Assembly (NCBI GenBank): GCA_047967505.1
Contig: CM106538.1
Origin: Dipteris shenzhenensis
Taxonomy: Eukaryota; Polypodiophyta; Polypodiopsida; Gleicheniales
DNA length: 64,000 nucleotides
Reading direction: 5' to 3' (one strand)
Within the stretch, counting starts at the first letter, position 1. Every line of letters starts with the position of its first letter. Both the position numbers and the translations under genes were made by a program. The notes beneath the pieces are model-generated. The model ran no database searches. It was not told where the DNA came from and saw nothing but the letters and a program-made list of their open reading frames with translations. Of the stretch, positions 1-10,541 are shown in pieces.

Positions 1-1296
1 ACCGTTTTTAGAAGAAGTGTGGCAAACAATTTGGACATGCTGACATGTTGTCGAAACTGAAGCATTTAAGAGACTGCTCGATACAATCTGCTATTTTGCC
101 CATAGATTGAGAAAACATAGCTGCTCTATGGCCATACGACTAACTAGCTAGCATCTACTTTTTTTGCTTCTAAGAAGCAAGTTAATGCCTTCTAGCTTTT
201 GAACACCTTAAATGCGTTTTAAAAATTGAATTTACACGGTATAAACCAACAGGGCTATATCATCCTAAGCATTTGTTCACATCAGTTTTGGTAAAGATTG
301 TTGAGGTCAATTAGTGTAAATAGTAGAGCTTTGCTTAATGCCTTTATACTAGGCCATCAAGGGGAATGCTTGGGGCGGCATGACGAATAATGGAAGGATG
401 TTGATTTGAGAGGGGTCTGCCAGAATAGGGCCATTGACTGAGATAGCACCATGCGGTGTTGTGCTTATAGCACGGGAGTCAAATGGGCCACTTGATATGT
501 TGATTTGCTAACTAGACATGTATAAGAGAGGTCCATGAAGATATGGCTTGAATATGGCTGTCAAGCATGGCTACATATAGTAGGTTACTACAAATTTCTT
601 GTAAAAAAACATAAAACCCTTAACTTGGAATATGTGAGGCTCGCAATTGATTTCAAGGGGTTCATTGAAGATTCTAGAGTAGCAATGGGTGGCATCACGT
701 GCCAAGAAGAATGGGAGTTTAAAAAACATGATACCATGTGAGAATAGGTATAGTGTTAGGCTAGAGGCTCAAGGAGGAAAGCCATGAGATTCATGAAAGG
801 AGGAAGTGAGACCAAAGAAAGGATGATTTTCTCTTGAAAGATATGCTAGATTGGTACCACATCCATTTGCCTTTCAGGATTGGACTGCTAGGGGCGAGAA
901 GAGTGCCAAGAGGAAATCGTTTTTGTTGTTTTTCACCTCTTCTAGGAATTCCAGATCAATTTGCCTACTTGCTTGTTGCTGTTCCAGGGTTTCTAGAGCC
1001 CTTTGATCAGTTATTTGCCTCCCTAAAGCTCTACAGTTCTTGAGAGACTGAGAGAGGAGAGAGAGAGACCTAAATATATACTATAATATAATTATATATA
1101 TATTATTATATAATATATTGTATAAATTATTCCATTCTAAAATATTGTGTGTGTGTGTGTGTAATAGACATGACTATATAGTTTTGTACTTGTCTATTGT
1201 CTATTATATCAGTCAACATCAAGCTTTATATCATGTGAGTATTTTGGGGAGTAGATACGGCTTGCTATGGGGTATAAATGTGGCTCACACTACTAA

Positions 1297-1300
<4 letters not shown>

Positions 1301-1345
<45 letters not shown>
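1301..1345. repeat. (GA)n microsatellite
   Basis: About 22 uninterrupted GA dinucleotides. Open frames translating to Arg-Glu or Ser-Leu runs across it are artefacts of the repeat. Confidence 0.95.
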
Positions 1346-1347
<2 letters not shown>

Positions 1348-2529
1348 CCTTATAATTTCTCAAGGCTTGAGATTTGTAAATGTTTTTTAAAAGAGAGATA
1401 AGATAGGGGAAAAAGTTTGAAAAGAGAGAGAAAAAGATAGGCTTCAAGCACTGGTGCAACCTTTGAGACCCAGCGGAGTGGGGCTCTAACCTGTTGTAGA
1501 TAGGTCTTGCTACTCGTTAATATAAACAAGGTGAATGATATATCTATCATTCACCAGGCCTGCCCCTGTTTGAAGTGAAATGCGCAGAGTGAGCATTAAA
1601 TTGGAGGCCCCAAATTCAGAAAGGGACAATGAAAGTGAAGAGCAAGAAGGAGATTAGGAGTGTGGAGAGAGGAGTAAATGTGAATGGCCCAAAAGTCATA
1701 AAGGGATTCCAAATCATTAATTCTCTTTGCCAAGGTTTGGAGCAACCAATGGGAATTTCGAACAACCCAAAAAACTTTTAAAAAAGGAAATTTCGCTTTG
1801 AAACCAAATCATCACTAAGGCCTTCCCCATAGGGTAGACCAAAAAGAAAAATGTTTTGGTGAAGTGTGTTTGTGGGGTGCTCTAAAGATGGAATTTGGAA
1901 AGGCCTTAAAGAAAAAACAAATACATGGCCAAAATGAATTAAACAAAGATCTTTTCGCTTCTACTGAGCATTGCCTTCACTTAGAGTGTGGCCACATGCA
2001 TGGATGCACATATGTTTCTTGGTTGTATGGCGGTTTCAACTCCTGGCCACATGGGAGAACGAATTGGATCTTCAACCTCTATTCACCACCATGAATGGAT
2101 GCAAAGATCTTGAATTGGTGCCAATGGAGGTGCCAAAACTGGCCCTCCAAACCTCCATACACCCTCCAAAACAGCTCACAACTTGTCGTGTACTCCTCCA
2201 TCATGCCATCTCAATGCCCACCTTCCCCTCTTTGCTACGTTCATCCCGTTGAGACCCGCTCCTCTCATTGCCATGTGAACAAAACAAAGATCGGCGGCTG
2301 ATTCTGACAATGGATGTCTACCGCCGATGGGATCCAATTCTAGAGCAGGGGAGGAGGGCATGTGGCCGCGCTCCTAAGCCGCCTCCTCCCCTTGCCCCTT
2401 TGTCCTCTTTGCCTTTTGAAGATCTTTGGAATCTCTCCGAGGGGATCGTTGAAAGCATTTTTGAGGGGAGCATGCAAAAAATGCCTCCATAAAACTGCGA
2501 ACTTTAAGATGGTAAGGGAAGAAGAAGAA

Positions 2530-2630
2530 ACACGCCATAGCCAACACCTTAAAGAGCTTGTAGAGAACACGCCATAGCCAACAAGCTTACTACAAAGCTT
2601 GTAGAGAAGACGCCATAGCCAACAACAACA
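2530..2630. repeat. Short imperfect tandem repeat in the CMK 5' region
   Basis: The phrase ACGCCATAGCCAACA occurs three times at about 40-bp spacing (near 2532, 2570 and 2611). It alternates with copies of a GCTTGTAGAGAA phrase. It lies 80-180 bp before the CMK start codon, probably in the promoter or 5' UTR. Confidence 0.8.
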
Positions 2631-2713
2631 GCTTGCACAGCTTCATTCATTCAAGCTTCTGCTATTGATTCTCCATCTCCAACACTCTTCTCAGCCCAGC
2701 TCTTCAAGCTTCC

Positions 2714-5700
2714 ATGGCTATGGCTTCTTCCCACCTCGCTTCCCACCCCCTCCCCCCTTCCCATTCCCACTCCCCCCTCGCTTCTTTTGGGCGCTCCTCC
2801 CTTCTCTCAGCCCGAGCTTTCGGCCCATCTTCCGCTTTTCCTTCCCTCTCCCTGTACCTCCGCCCCCCGCGCGCTTCCGTAGCCGATCCCGCTTCTGGGT
2901 CCAACAAAGTCGAGGTGCGCAGCTCCTCACTCCCTTGCATTTTTTGGGTCTCTTCGCTCTGCTCCCTTTCCTTGACGAATCCCTTCTGTTGCTCCCCGCA
3001 GATCGTCTACGATCCTTACACGAAGTACAATGAGCTCACCAGCAACCACACCAGCTCTCTCCCCCCCCGGAACTTGACGTTGTTCTCTCCTTGTAAGGTG
3101 TAGTGCTCTCTTGTACCTCTCTCTTCGCTCATTCAGTTCGTTGTCCAACTTGGGACCTCGGAGGAGCCTCCTGGGACTTGTAGGTGAACCTTAATTTGCA
3201 ATGCCATGTCTGAAAGAATCGGGGCGAACCACCTCAATTCTTCGGAAGTGCAAATTGATGTTAAGTACCCCGCTAGAATGAATCCTTTCGATATCCACAA
3301 TAAGATGCGTGATAGTCAGATATACGAAGATTCGCACCGGCCATAACTGCCATGAATTTTCAACGGACATAGAAAACTTGTAAGTTAGGCTAGAGCGTGG
3401 CTTCCCTGATTATTATAGTAAGCTGGCTTTGTACTTTAGCGCTTCATATGGCACCTCCCTATAGCCGTACTCTAGCGCTTCAAATTCAGTTTAATTTTGA
3501 AGAAAAGAGTCCATCTTATGACGTGATTTTGGCCTTCTAATTAATACACAAAAACGAGAACTTTGACAGCAAAAAGTCACGAGGTTCAAAACACGCAATG
3601 TGAGTAAAAGGTAGAGGCAGAGATGGAGAATGAACTTGACGCTCTTCAGATGGAAGCTTGGACAATTCGAAGTTGATAGTGCGTAAGCACAAGAAAATTC
3701 ATCGAGAACAGTGTACCTGGTGTCATAACTTGAGTTATAAAGAGGGACTGTCAGAAGAAAATGTTTTTTTGAAAATGCTGTTGTAAGTGCAACAAGAAAG
3801 TTGATGAAGCCTCAGATTGCTATTCCAACAAAGGAATGAGCAATGATGTGGTTATAGGTGAATGAGGAATGCCTCATTCACATTTGTTGCTTGTAGGACA
3901 TGCTTGGAAGGTTACCAGCTTGTGACCTTTAGTAAAGGTAACTTTGAGGAATTGAAGCAATTCCATTGTAAGGGCCATGACAACTAACATACATCGATGC
4001 ATTAGGTTCTTATTAGTATCAAGATAAACCATTGTGATAAGCCAACCACCAGCTATCAGATCATGGTCAATGCGTACATAGATGCACCATATGTGCAGGT
4101 TCCCTTGGGTGTTTTGCTTTCCCCGGATCTCAGTTATCAGCACCCAGGAATGCCATGCACAAGCCCAAGAACACAGGAAACGACAGATGGGACCAAAAGA
4201 AACACCTAGCGTCAAAACACAATAAAATTATTTTTGCAAGAAAAAACACAATTAATTTGACAAAGCAGTGAATCCAAAATGTTCACAAGTCCAACTCAAA
4301 AGGACTAAAAAATGCGGTTTGTCTAGAACTTGGAGCTTTAGAGTTTGAGGTCCCCTAGAGAATGGTCGACCTGAGAAGACAACGTTTTCCCTGATTGCTG
4401 GGCAAGAGAGAAAGGTGCTGCCTGCCACTTGTGTCTTCCCTTGTTTTGGACGGGAGGGTAACTGTAAGTCTACCAGATTATTGCCCTGTTGCCCGGTGTT
4501 TGCTCCTCGATTGTTGTAGCTGGGTTGTTTTGTGTTGCCCTTTTGCGCCCTCCGCGCAGACGTGATCATGCTCCAAGTGATCGTGCCCTTGTTTTTGGAT
4601 GAACAGACAAACAAAAGAAGTATTGTTCTGGTAGCATGGTAATGTATTTAAATAATTGTGATCTTGTTGGATTCTAACTTTATTTAAATTTTATTAGTAT
4701 CGTTTTCCTTCTTTTTGGGGGTGGGGATGCATAATTGATTATTCCAATCTAGAATGTGAAACAATACCATGGAAAGGTGTTCACTTTTAAATAATTTGTT
4801 AAGTATTATAACAACTTATGATTGCATATACATTTTTTGTCCTGCAGATCAATGTCTTTCTTAGAATAACAAGCAAAAGACCTGATGGATACCATGATCT
4901 GGCTTCTCTCTTTCATGTACGTGAATCTTCCTTGTTCAATTTTTGGTTTGAGGGACTGAGAGCTTAAATTATGTGTGGATACTGAAAGCATTGTAATGCA
5001 GATGTCATCTCGAGTGCTTCATTATTTGGGGAATAATATACAATGATTTCCAGTACATTTGCCGCATATTAGTTAGGAATGAGACAATTTAGGTTGTAGG
5101 TGTATGTTAGGTCTTCTCTTGTTTTGTGATTCTGGTTGTTTCAAAGAAGTCCTGCACTGCCATATTTGCGGTCCCCAAGGCCCTCCCTCCCCTTCCCACC
5201 TTTTCCCCCTCGTCATCCCTTCCTTCCTTTCGCTTCCTTTGTCACTCCTGCTTGCATGCTTCCACTCTCTGTTGCGCATGCAAGCAGGTTCTTTTTATCG
5301 TGTTTCTTTTTGCTTTGTTAATGTCTTCCATTGCCTTTCTTTGTAAAAGTTCCTCTTGCTCTATTGTTTTGTTCAAAGTTAGTTATTACAGAACATGACA
5401 TAGCTTGCCTTTGAAGCCTGCATGCATTCATTTTGATCTTGACAGGTGGTCAGCTTAGGTGACATCATTAAATTTTCAATTTCACCTTCAACCACAAAAG
5501 ATTCTTTGACAACAAACGTTGCTGGAATCCCTTTGGATGACAGAAATCTGGTAAAGATTTGTGCATAATTGATAGTATTTCTAACTGGTGCTTTTCAATA
5601 ACTGTAAATGCTTTGAGACGTAATGAGTTTTCAAGTTTGAATAAAATCAAAAGAATTTTCTTGGACTGATGCAGATTATAAAGGCACTCAATTTATATCG

Positions 5701-7798
5701 AAAGAAAACAGGATCAAGCACCTATTTTTGGGTATTTTGTGCTACCTTTGGCTATCATGAAATTATAATAAACATACACGATTTCTTAATTTGCAACGTT
5801 CTTATCTCCTTGTTTTACCTTGTCAAATTGCATGCTTGCACTCACGATAGAATGTGCAGGCTGGTCCTGTAAGACCATAGTGTTGACCATCTTATGTTTA
5901 GCTGTTATCAAAAGCTGTATATTAATGCTGTCAGGAATATTTTAAACCTTGGGCCAAATGTTCCAATTGATGAGAGTGTCGCAGCGATACATGACATGGC
6001 ATATAACTAATCCAAATTGATGGGTATATCGATGTAATTTGAGATCTCATGAGTGGTTGAAATGGGGCGAGTGTGCCACATTAGCTTCGTTAATTGCAAA
6101 TTATGTCAGTTAGGTGATAAATACGTGCGATGTGAAGGGGCATGCATGCATATATTCACCCCCTTGAATTGTGCACTGTCATACATGAATCAATCACGCA
6201 AGGCATGCATTGTGTTGTCTTGTCTGATACTTTTGCAATTGTATTTTGGTTTCTGTCAAGACAATATCAGAGGAGTGTAGTGACGTGAGGCCTCCTTAAG
6301 TGAAAGAGCAAGGGGTCTAGGTGTATGGCTGAAAAGAGGAAAATCTCGCTAACTGAGGGTGCCTTGGACAGTCTGTAGTCATTTCTGTCCTAGATATTTT
6401 TGTGCCAAGGTTGGTGTTGAAAGTAGCATGGCTACTCTTCCTTGCGATAAGTGTGCAATATAATCTATTTGCTTCTAACCTGAAGCCTCTTCAATCATAC
6501 ACATTTGAAAATAAGCTACTGTTCAGGGCTTAGTAGCAAGGCTACTCCTCCTTGCAATAGGTGTTCATTATAATCGATTTGCTTCTAACCTGAAACCTTT
6601 TCAACCATACACATTTCAAAATAAATTGCTGTTTAGTTTTTTTTTTTCAAAAAAGAGACTTCGATTAAGTATGAAGGAAACTCCCAGAGCAAGACTCAGG
6701 GAGAAGTACATCATGCAATGCATGAGAGAACAAAATATAAAGTCAAGCTTCTGTAGTGAGGTTAAGGCTGATAGTGCCACCTCAACCCTTTGAGGGTTTC
6801 TGAGAAGAAAGGGGAGCCACTTCACTCCCTCAAGAAAACATTCCTCCTAGTAGAGGCTGCTCGTGAAGGTCCCTGCATAGTCCCCCAAATGGCTATCAAG
6901 GTCTGTACCGTGTCTGTCCAGATACTAGCCAATGTGTGAGCTGGGTGTGATGTTTAGGGCCTAGAACTAATGTGACGTGCATCAATATTGTTTTAAACAA
7001 GCATTTTCACTGAGAATGGAGGTGGTAGGTCACCCTCACCCTAAATTAAATGGGAATGCGATTTGGAGCAGAAACTTAGCCAAGCTGTATCTTCCAGTGA
7101 CCAGTCCAAGTCTCTTTAGTAGTCTGAATTGATGGGTAAATTGGTGTAATGTGGGATCTCATGAGTGACTGAAATGGTTGGTTAAATGCAATTTATGTCA
7201 GTTAAGTGATAACTACGTGTGATGCAGAGGGGCATGCATGCATACATTGACCCCCTTGAATCTACAAGATGTGCACTGTCATACAGGAATCAATCAATTG
7301 TATTTTGGTTTCCATCAAGACGGTTTCAGAGCAATATAGTGACGATAGGCTTTTTGAGTGAAAGAGAGCAAAGGGTGTAGGTGTATGGCTGACAAGAGGA
7401 AAATCTCGCTAATTGAGGGTGCCTTTGACAGCCTATAGTCAGTTCTGTCGTAGATACTTTTGTGCCAAGGTAAAAGGCTTGCTACTTTGAACAGCAACCT
7501 TGGGCTGTTGAAAGTAGCGAGGCTACTCCTCCTTGCAAGAGTTGTTCATTATAATTTCTAACCTGAAGATTATACACATTTCAAAATAAATTGCTGTTTA
7601 GGGCCTAGAACAATGTGAAGTGCATCAATATTACCTGTTTGGGTTGTACACTCATGGGTTGGCATCCTTCTTTGGCACTGTAGCAAGGAAGGGGTCGTCA
7701 CTAGCAATATTCTACTACATAAAGAATTGCTAGGAGTGCTTGTAGTAGGGGATGGCAAAGGGTTGCCCAAACTGCAATAAGCTACCTTCCCTTCTAAG

Positions 7799-7846
<48 letters not shown>

Positions 7847-10541
7847 TGCATGCACGCACGCATGCAGATGCACATTGTTCTTTTGTTTCTTCCCTCCCTT
7901 TTTTTGAAAATTATCAATTTGTAAGATTGGATAGCCTCTAGCCTTACGAGTGTATTTTTATTACTATTGAACAGAGGTAGTGACACTGGATGAGATGAGA
8001 CGTTGCAGGGCAATCTGCACAGAGTTTGCCGTCATTTCAAGGAACTCTTATTGGAATAGAGTGTGGATAGAGGAATCTCATTCCTCCATGCCCTCCTCTC
8101 AGTCTGCATTGCCCCCCTTTCAAGTAGTGCTTGAATGAATTCTGGAAAGAAATCAGTACATTGACCATGAAAAGTGGAAAAAAGCAACCGCACTAAATTA
8201 TTTTGTATCCGTTGTACCAACCTGATTGTGTTTTTGAACTGCTCAAGAGACTAGCTCGTCATTGTCAATGAAACTTGCATGCGAGAATAGGTGGGAATTG
8301 TTGTACTCGCAACAAATTTGGTAGAGGGATGTCTTGCGAAATTTTGTCTGGTTTTCTGTTTCTTGTGAAGCTGCTATATTTACAAATGATACCGCTTTGC
8401 AGATTCACTTGGATAAGAGAGTACCTACAGGAGCTGGACTGGGAGGAGGCAGTGGGAATGCCGCAACTGCTCTCTGGGCTGCAAATCAGTTGTGTGGGGG
8501 CCTTGCCGAGGAGAAGCAGCTTCAAGATTGGTCCGCAGAAATTGGATCAGACATACCATTTTTCTTTTCAAAGGGAGCAGCATATTGCACAGGAAGAGGA
8601 GAGGTTTGTAATGCTATTTTTCTCTCTTTTAAGTCGCAGCAGCATGTCTATATAGATTTTGGTATGGCTTGATAAATGGATGCTTTGCTATTGAAGCAGA
8701 AATCTAAGGAAGCATCCTCTTGCAGCATACTGCACTAGAAGAGGAGAGGTTTGTGCAAGACAATAGCAAAGCATGCTATTTATCATGCCATGTGAAAATT
8801 TATATAGACATGCTGTTGCTACGTTAAAGAAAAGAAAATATCATTCTGAGGAAGCATCTTCTTGCTTCAGGTTGTTGAGAATGTACCTGCATTATCTTTG
8901 GAGTTGCCATTGGTCCTGATAAAACCTAAAGAAGAATGCTCAACTGCAGAAGTTTATAAGGTCTGTAGTCACTCTCTATTATGGACAGAAATGTGATTGT
9001 ACTGTTTGCTTTTTTTCTTTTTGGACTGTTCTAAACTAGCAATGTTAAGTTTTGCTTAGAGGGAATTCTGTTAAAAAACCTTCTGCATAATTGGATCCCT
9101 CATGTGGTTGCTTGATTACACTCAATGCTGTGCAGCGCTTCCGGTTAGACCAATCCAGTTCTACAGATCCAAGAAATTTGCTTGAGAGGATAACAATGGA
9201 TGGAATTTCTCAGGCTCTTTGCATCAATGATCTAGGTAAGTTCTGGAAGTGCCGTGATTTAAGGGTCATGCTTTGCTTATTATGCTTCAAAGAGATTTGT
9301 TGTGGCTGCCTGGATATCAACTCTGCTTCCATGCTTCTTGACAGAACCTCCTGCGTTTGAAGTCCTTCCAACCTTGAAGTCTCTTAAGGAAAGGGTCCTT
9401 GCTGCAGGCCGAGGCAAATATCGAGCCGTGTTCATGTCTGGAAGGTAACTGATAGACCTTAGTATTGGTCCTAATTAGACTTCCTGAGATCCATTTGAAG
9501 GCTTAAGGCTGCGGGGCTGATGCAGATTTGTTAATGTAATTCGACTTTTCAAGAATATTAACAATGATACCTTGGAATAGCATTCAAAATTTATGCCTGT
9601 AGTGCATTTTCAATTTGAAAAGCCATCTGACTTGATTTGCACGTGTTTGTTATAAAGAGACTCGGTTATTGGCAAAAGAATTGTGCTTAGGGCAAAGTCA
9701 ATTCTAACGATGTATCCATTTTAAAGTCACAGTCTTTTGGCTTTTTAGACTCGTTCAATAGTTTTGCAACATACATTAGTGTGTGAATAGTCTCACTTGT
9801 AGCTGATATTTACCAAATCCATTTATCTATATGCCCTGCACCTGCTCCAGAATGTTGCCATATGTATTTGTGAAGTTTGTGAGGATAGAGTCTTGTGAGG
9901 TGTAACTACTTTTAGTCTGAATTTGTCTCGTGTTTTGAAGGAGCCAAAACTTTTCATTTCTGTTCAAGCTGGGCAAGAATGTAATTCTTTATCTAATTAT
10001 TAGTTATTCCTGGGAAAGACCAGTTTTTGCTGAGTCCTTCATTTTCCCTTTCCAAATGAATATGATGTACGATCACATTCATTCTTTCGAAGCTGTTCTT
10101 TTTGGAGACACAGGTGGCTGCATGTGTTCTCCAACTTTGATTTTTTTAATTGTCTGCCATGTGAAATCTGGAGTTTGTGCCCTTTATTGAGGTCTGCTTT
10201 AAAATTCGTTTGTTTGTGCAGTGGCAGTACAATTGTTGGAGTCGGTGATAATGAGCCACCTTCATTTATATACGAGGAAGATGAGTATCAGGACGTTTTT
10301 ATATCAGGTATGTGATAGCTCACTCCTAATTGAAAGGTGCTTCTACATCTGTAGTCAGGATTCACTATGCAAATACTTTAACCTGCCATATGAGTTGTGC
10401 TGCTGAGAGATTTATTCATTGGGTGGTGCAGAGGCCTATTTCTTGACAAGGAAGGAGAATGAATGGTATCAGCAACTGAGTACAGAGTGTGTAATTGGAA
10501 TGGAAGACAAGGGTGAAGCGGTGCAGGCTTGCAGAGGTTGA
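2714..10541 (+). CDS. ispE/CMK: 4-diphosphocytidyl-2-C-methyl-D-erythritol kinase, plastid (11 exons)
   Basis: This enzyme phosphorylates CDP-methylerythritol at the 2-hydroxyl using ATP, the fourth step of the plastid MEP isoprenoid pathway. Exons read from splice sites and protein continuity are 2714-2914, 3002-3097, 4848-4916, 5446-5550, 5675-5731, 8403-8603, 8871-8960, 9136-9235, 9345-9444, 10222-10307 and 10432-10541. They total 1215 nt (404 aa), and every intron is GT-AG. Residues 1-65 or so are rich in Ser, Pro and Ala with few acidic residues, like a transit peptide. FSPCK with the likely catalytic Lys99 is followed by INVFLRIT. The GHMP-kinase ATP loop PTGAGLGGGSGNAAT starts at about residue 184. 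Asp226 in GSDIPFFFS is the likely catalytic base, and MSGSGST (337-343) is the C-terminal GHMP motif. Length is close to plant CMK (about 380-400 aa). A second Met two codons downstream is an alternative start. The long introns 2, 5 and 9 hold repeats. No frame damage is visible, so the gene is probably functional. Confidence 0.94.
3098..4847. other. CMK intron 2
   Basis: This 1.75-kb intron has a GTGTAG donor and a TCCTGCAG acceptor. Two minus-strand open frames (3874-4215, 113 aa; 4252-4614, 120 aa) lie in it. Neither shows a motif I recognise, and they are more likely decayed transposon sequence or chance than genes. Confidence 0.6.
6014..7629. repeat. Duplicated segment inside CMK intron 5
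   Basis: Sequence from about 6014 recurs from about 7124. Both copies share the phrases GATCTCATGAGTG, GGGGCATGCATGCATA and GTGTATGGCTGA and the run down to GTGCATCAATATT. Copy A spans about 6014-6989 and copy B about 7124-7629. Copy A also carries a tandem duplication of about 109 bp (about 6421-6630) and a retroposon insertion. The copies differ at many positions, so the duplication is not recent. Confidence 0.85.
6637..6957 (-). mobile_element. Small poly(A)-tailed retroposon insertion in CMK intron 5
   Basis: An 11-T run at 6637-6647 is the poly(A) tail of an insert on the minus strand. The insert ends at about 6950. TGTTTAG flanks it at 6630-6636 and 6951-6957 as a 7-bp target-site duplication. 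The paralogous copy at 7581-7600 has the uninterrupted site, GCTGTTTAGGGCCTAG, which acts as an internal empty-site control. About 314 bp long, it is probably a 5'-truncated LINE tail or a SINE. No family is assigned. Confidence 0.85.
7801..7862. repeat. Compound (CT)n(CA)n microsatellite in CMK intron 5
   Basis: About 11 CT units run directly into about 11 CA units, followed by CATGCATGCACGCACG. It lies roughly 540 bp before the exon 6 acceptor. Confidence 0.95.
8723..8757 (+). pseudogene. Copy of the CMK exon 6 end inside intron 6
   Basis: The last bases of exon 6 plus its donor (8577-8610) recur with few changes at 8723-8757. The copy is preceded by an acceptor-like CCTCTTGCAG and followed by a GTTTGT donor. 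This makes a 23-nt exon-like unit. Including it would shift the frame, so it should be skipped or would give an unproductive mRNA. The bases just before it (AAGGAAGCATCCTCTTGC) also resemble the true exon 7 acceptor region at 8850-8870. Confidence 0.75.

Larger units (their letters stand above)
1..2713. other. Non-coding region upstream of the CMK gene
   Basis: I recognise no gene in this stretch; short open frames here look random. It holds an AT-rich patch (about 1070-1130), a short GT run (about 1147-1162) and a GA microsatellite (1301-1345). The last 200 bases before the CMK start carry a short tandem repeat and a pyrimidine-rich leader, so the CMK promoter and 5' UTR probably lie within 2300-2713. 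No clear TATA box was chosen. Confidence 0.6.

Noticed and set aside
4252-4614. 120-codon minus-strand frame in CMK intron 2
   Set aside because: It has no recognisable motif and lies in an intron that splices cleanly. It is not supported as a gene.
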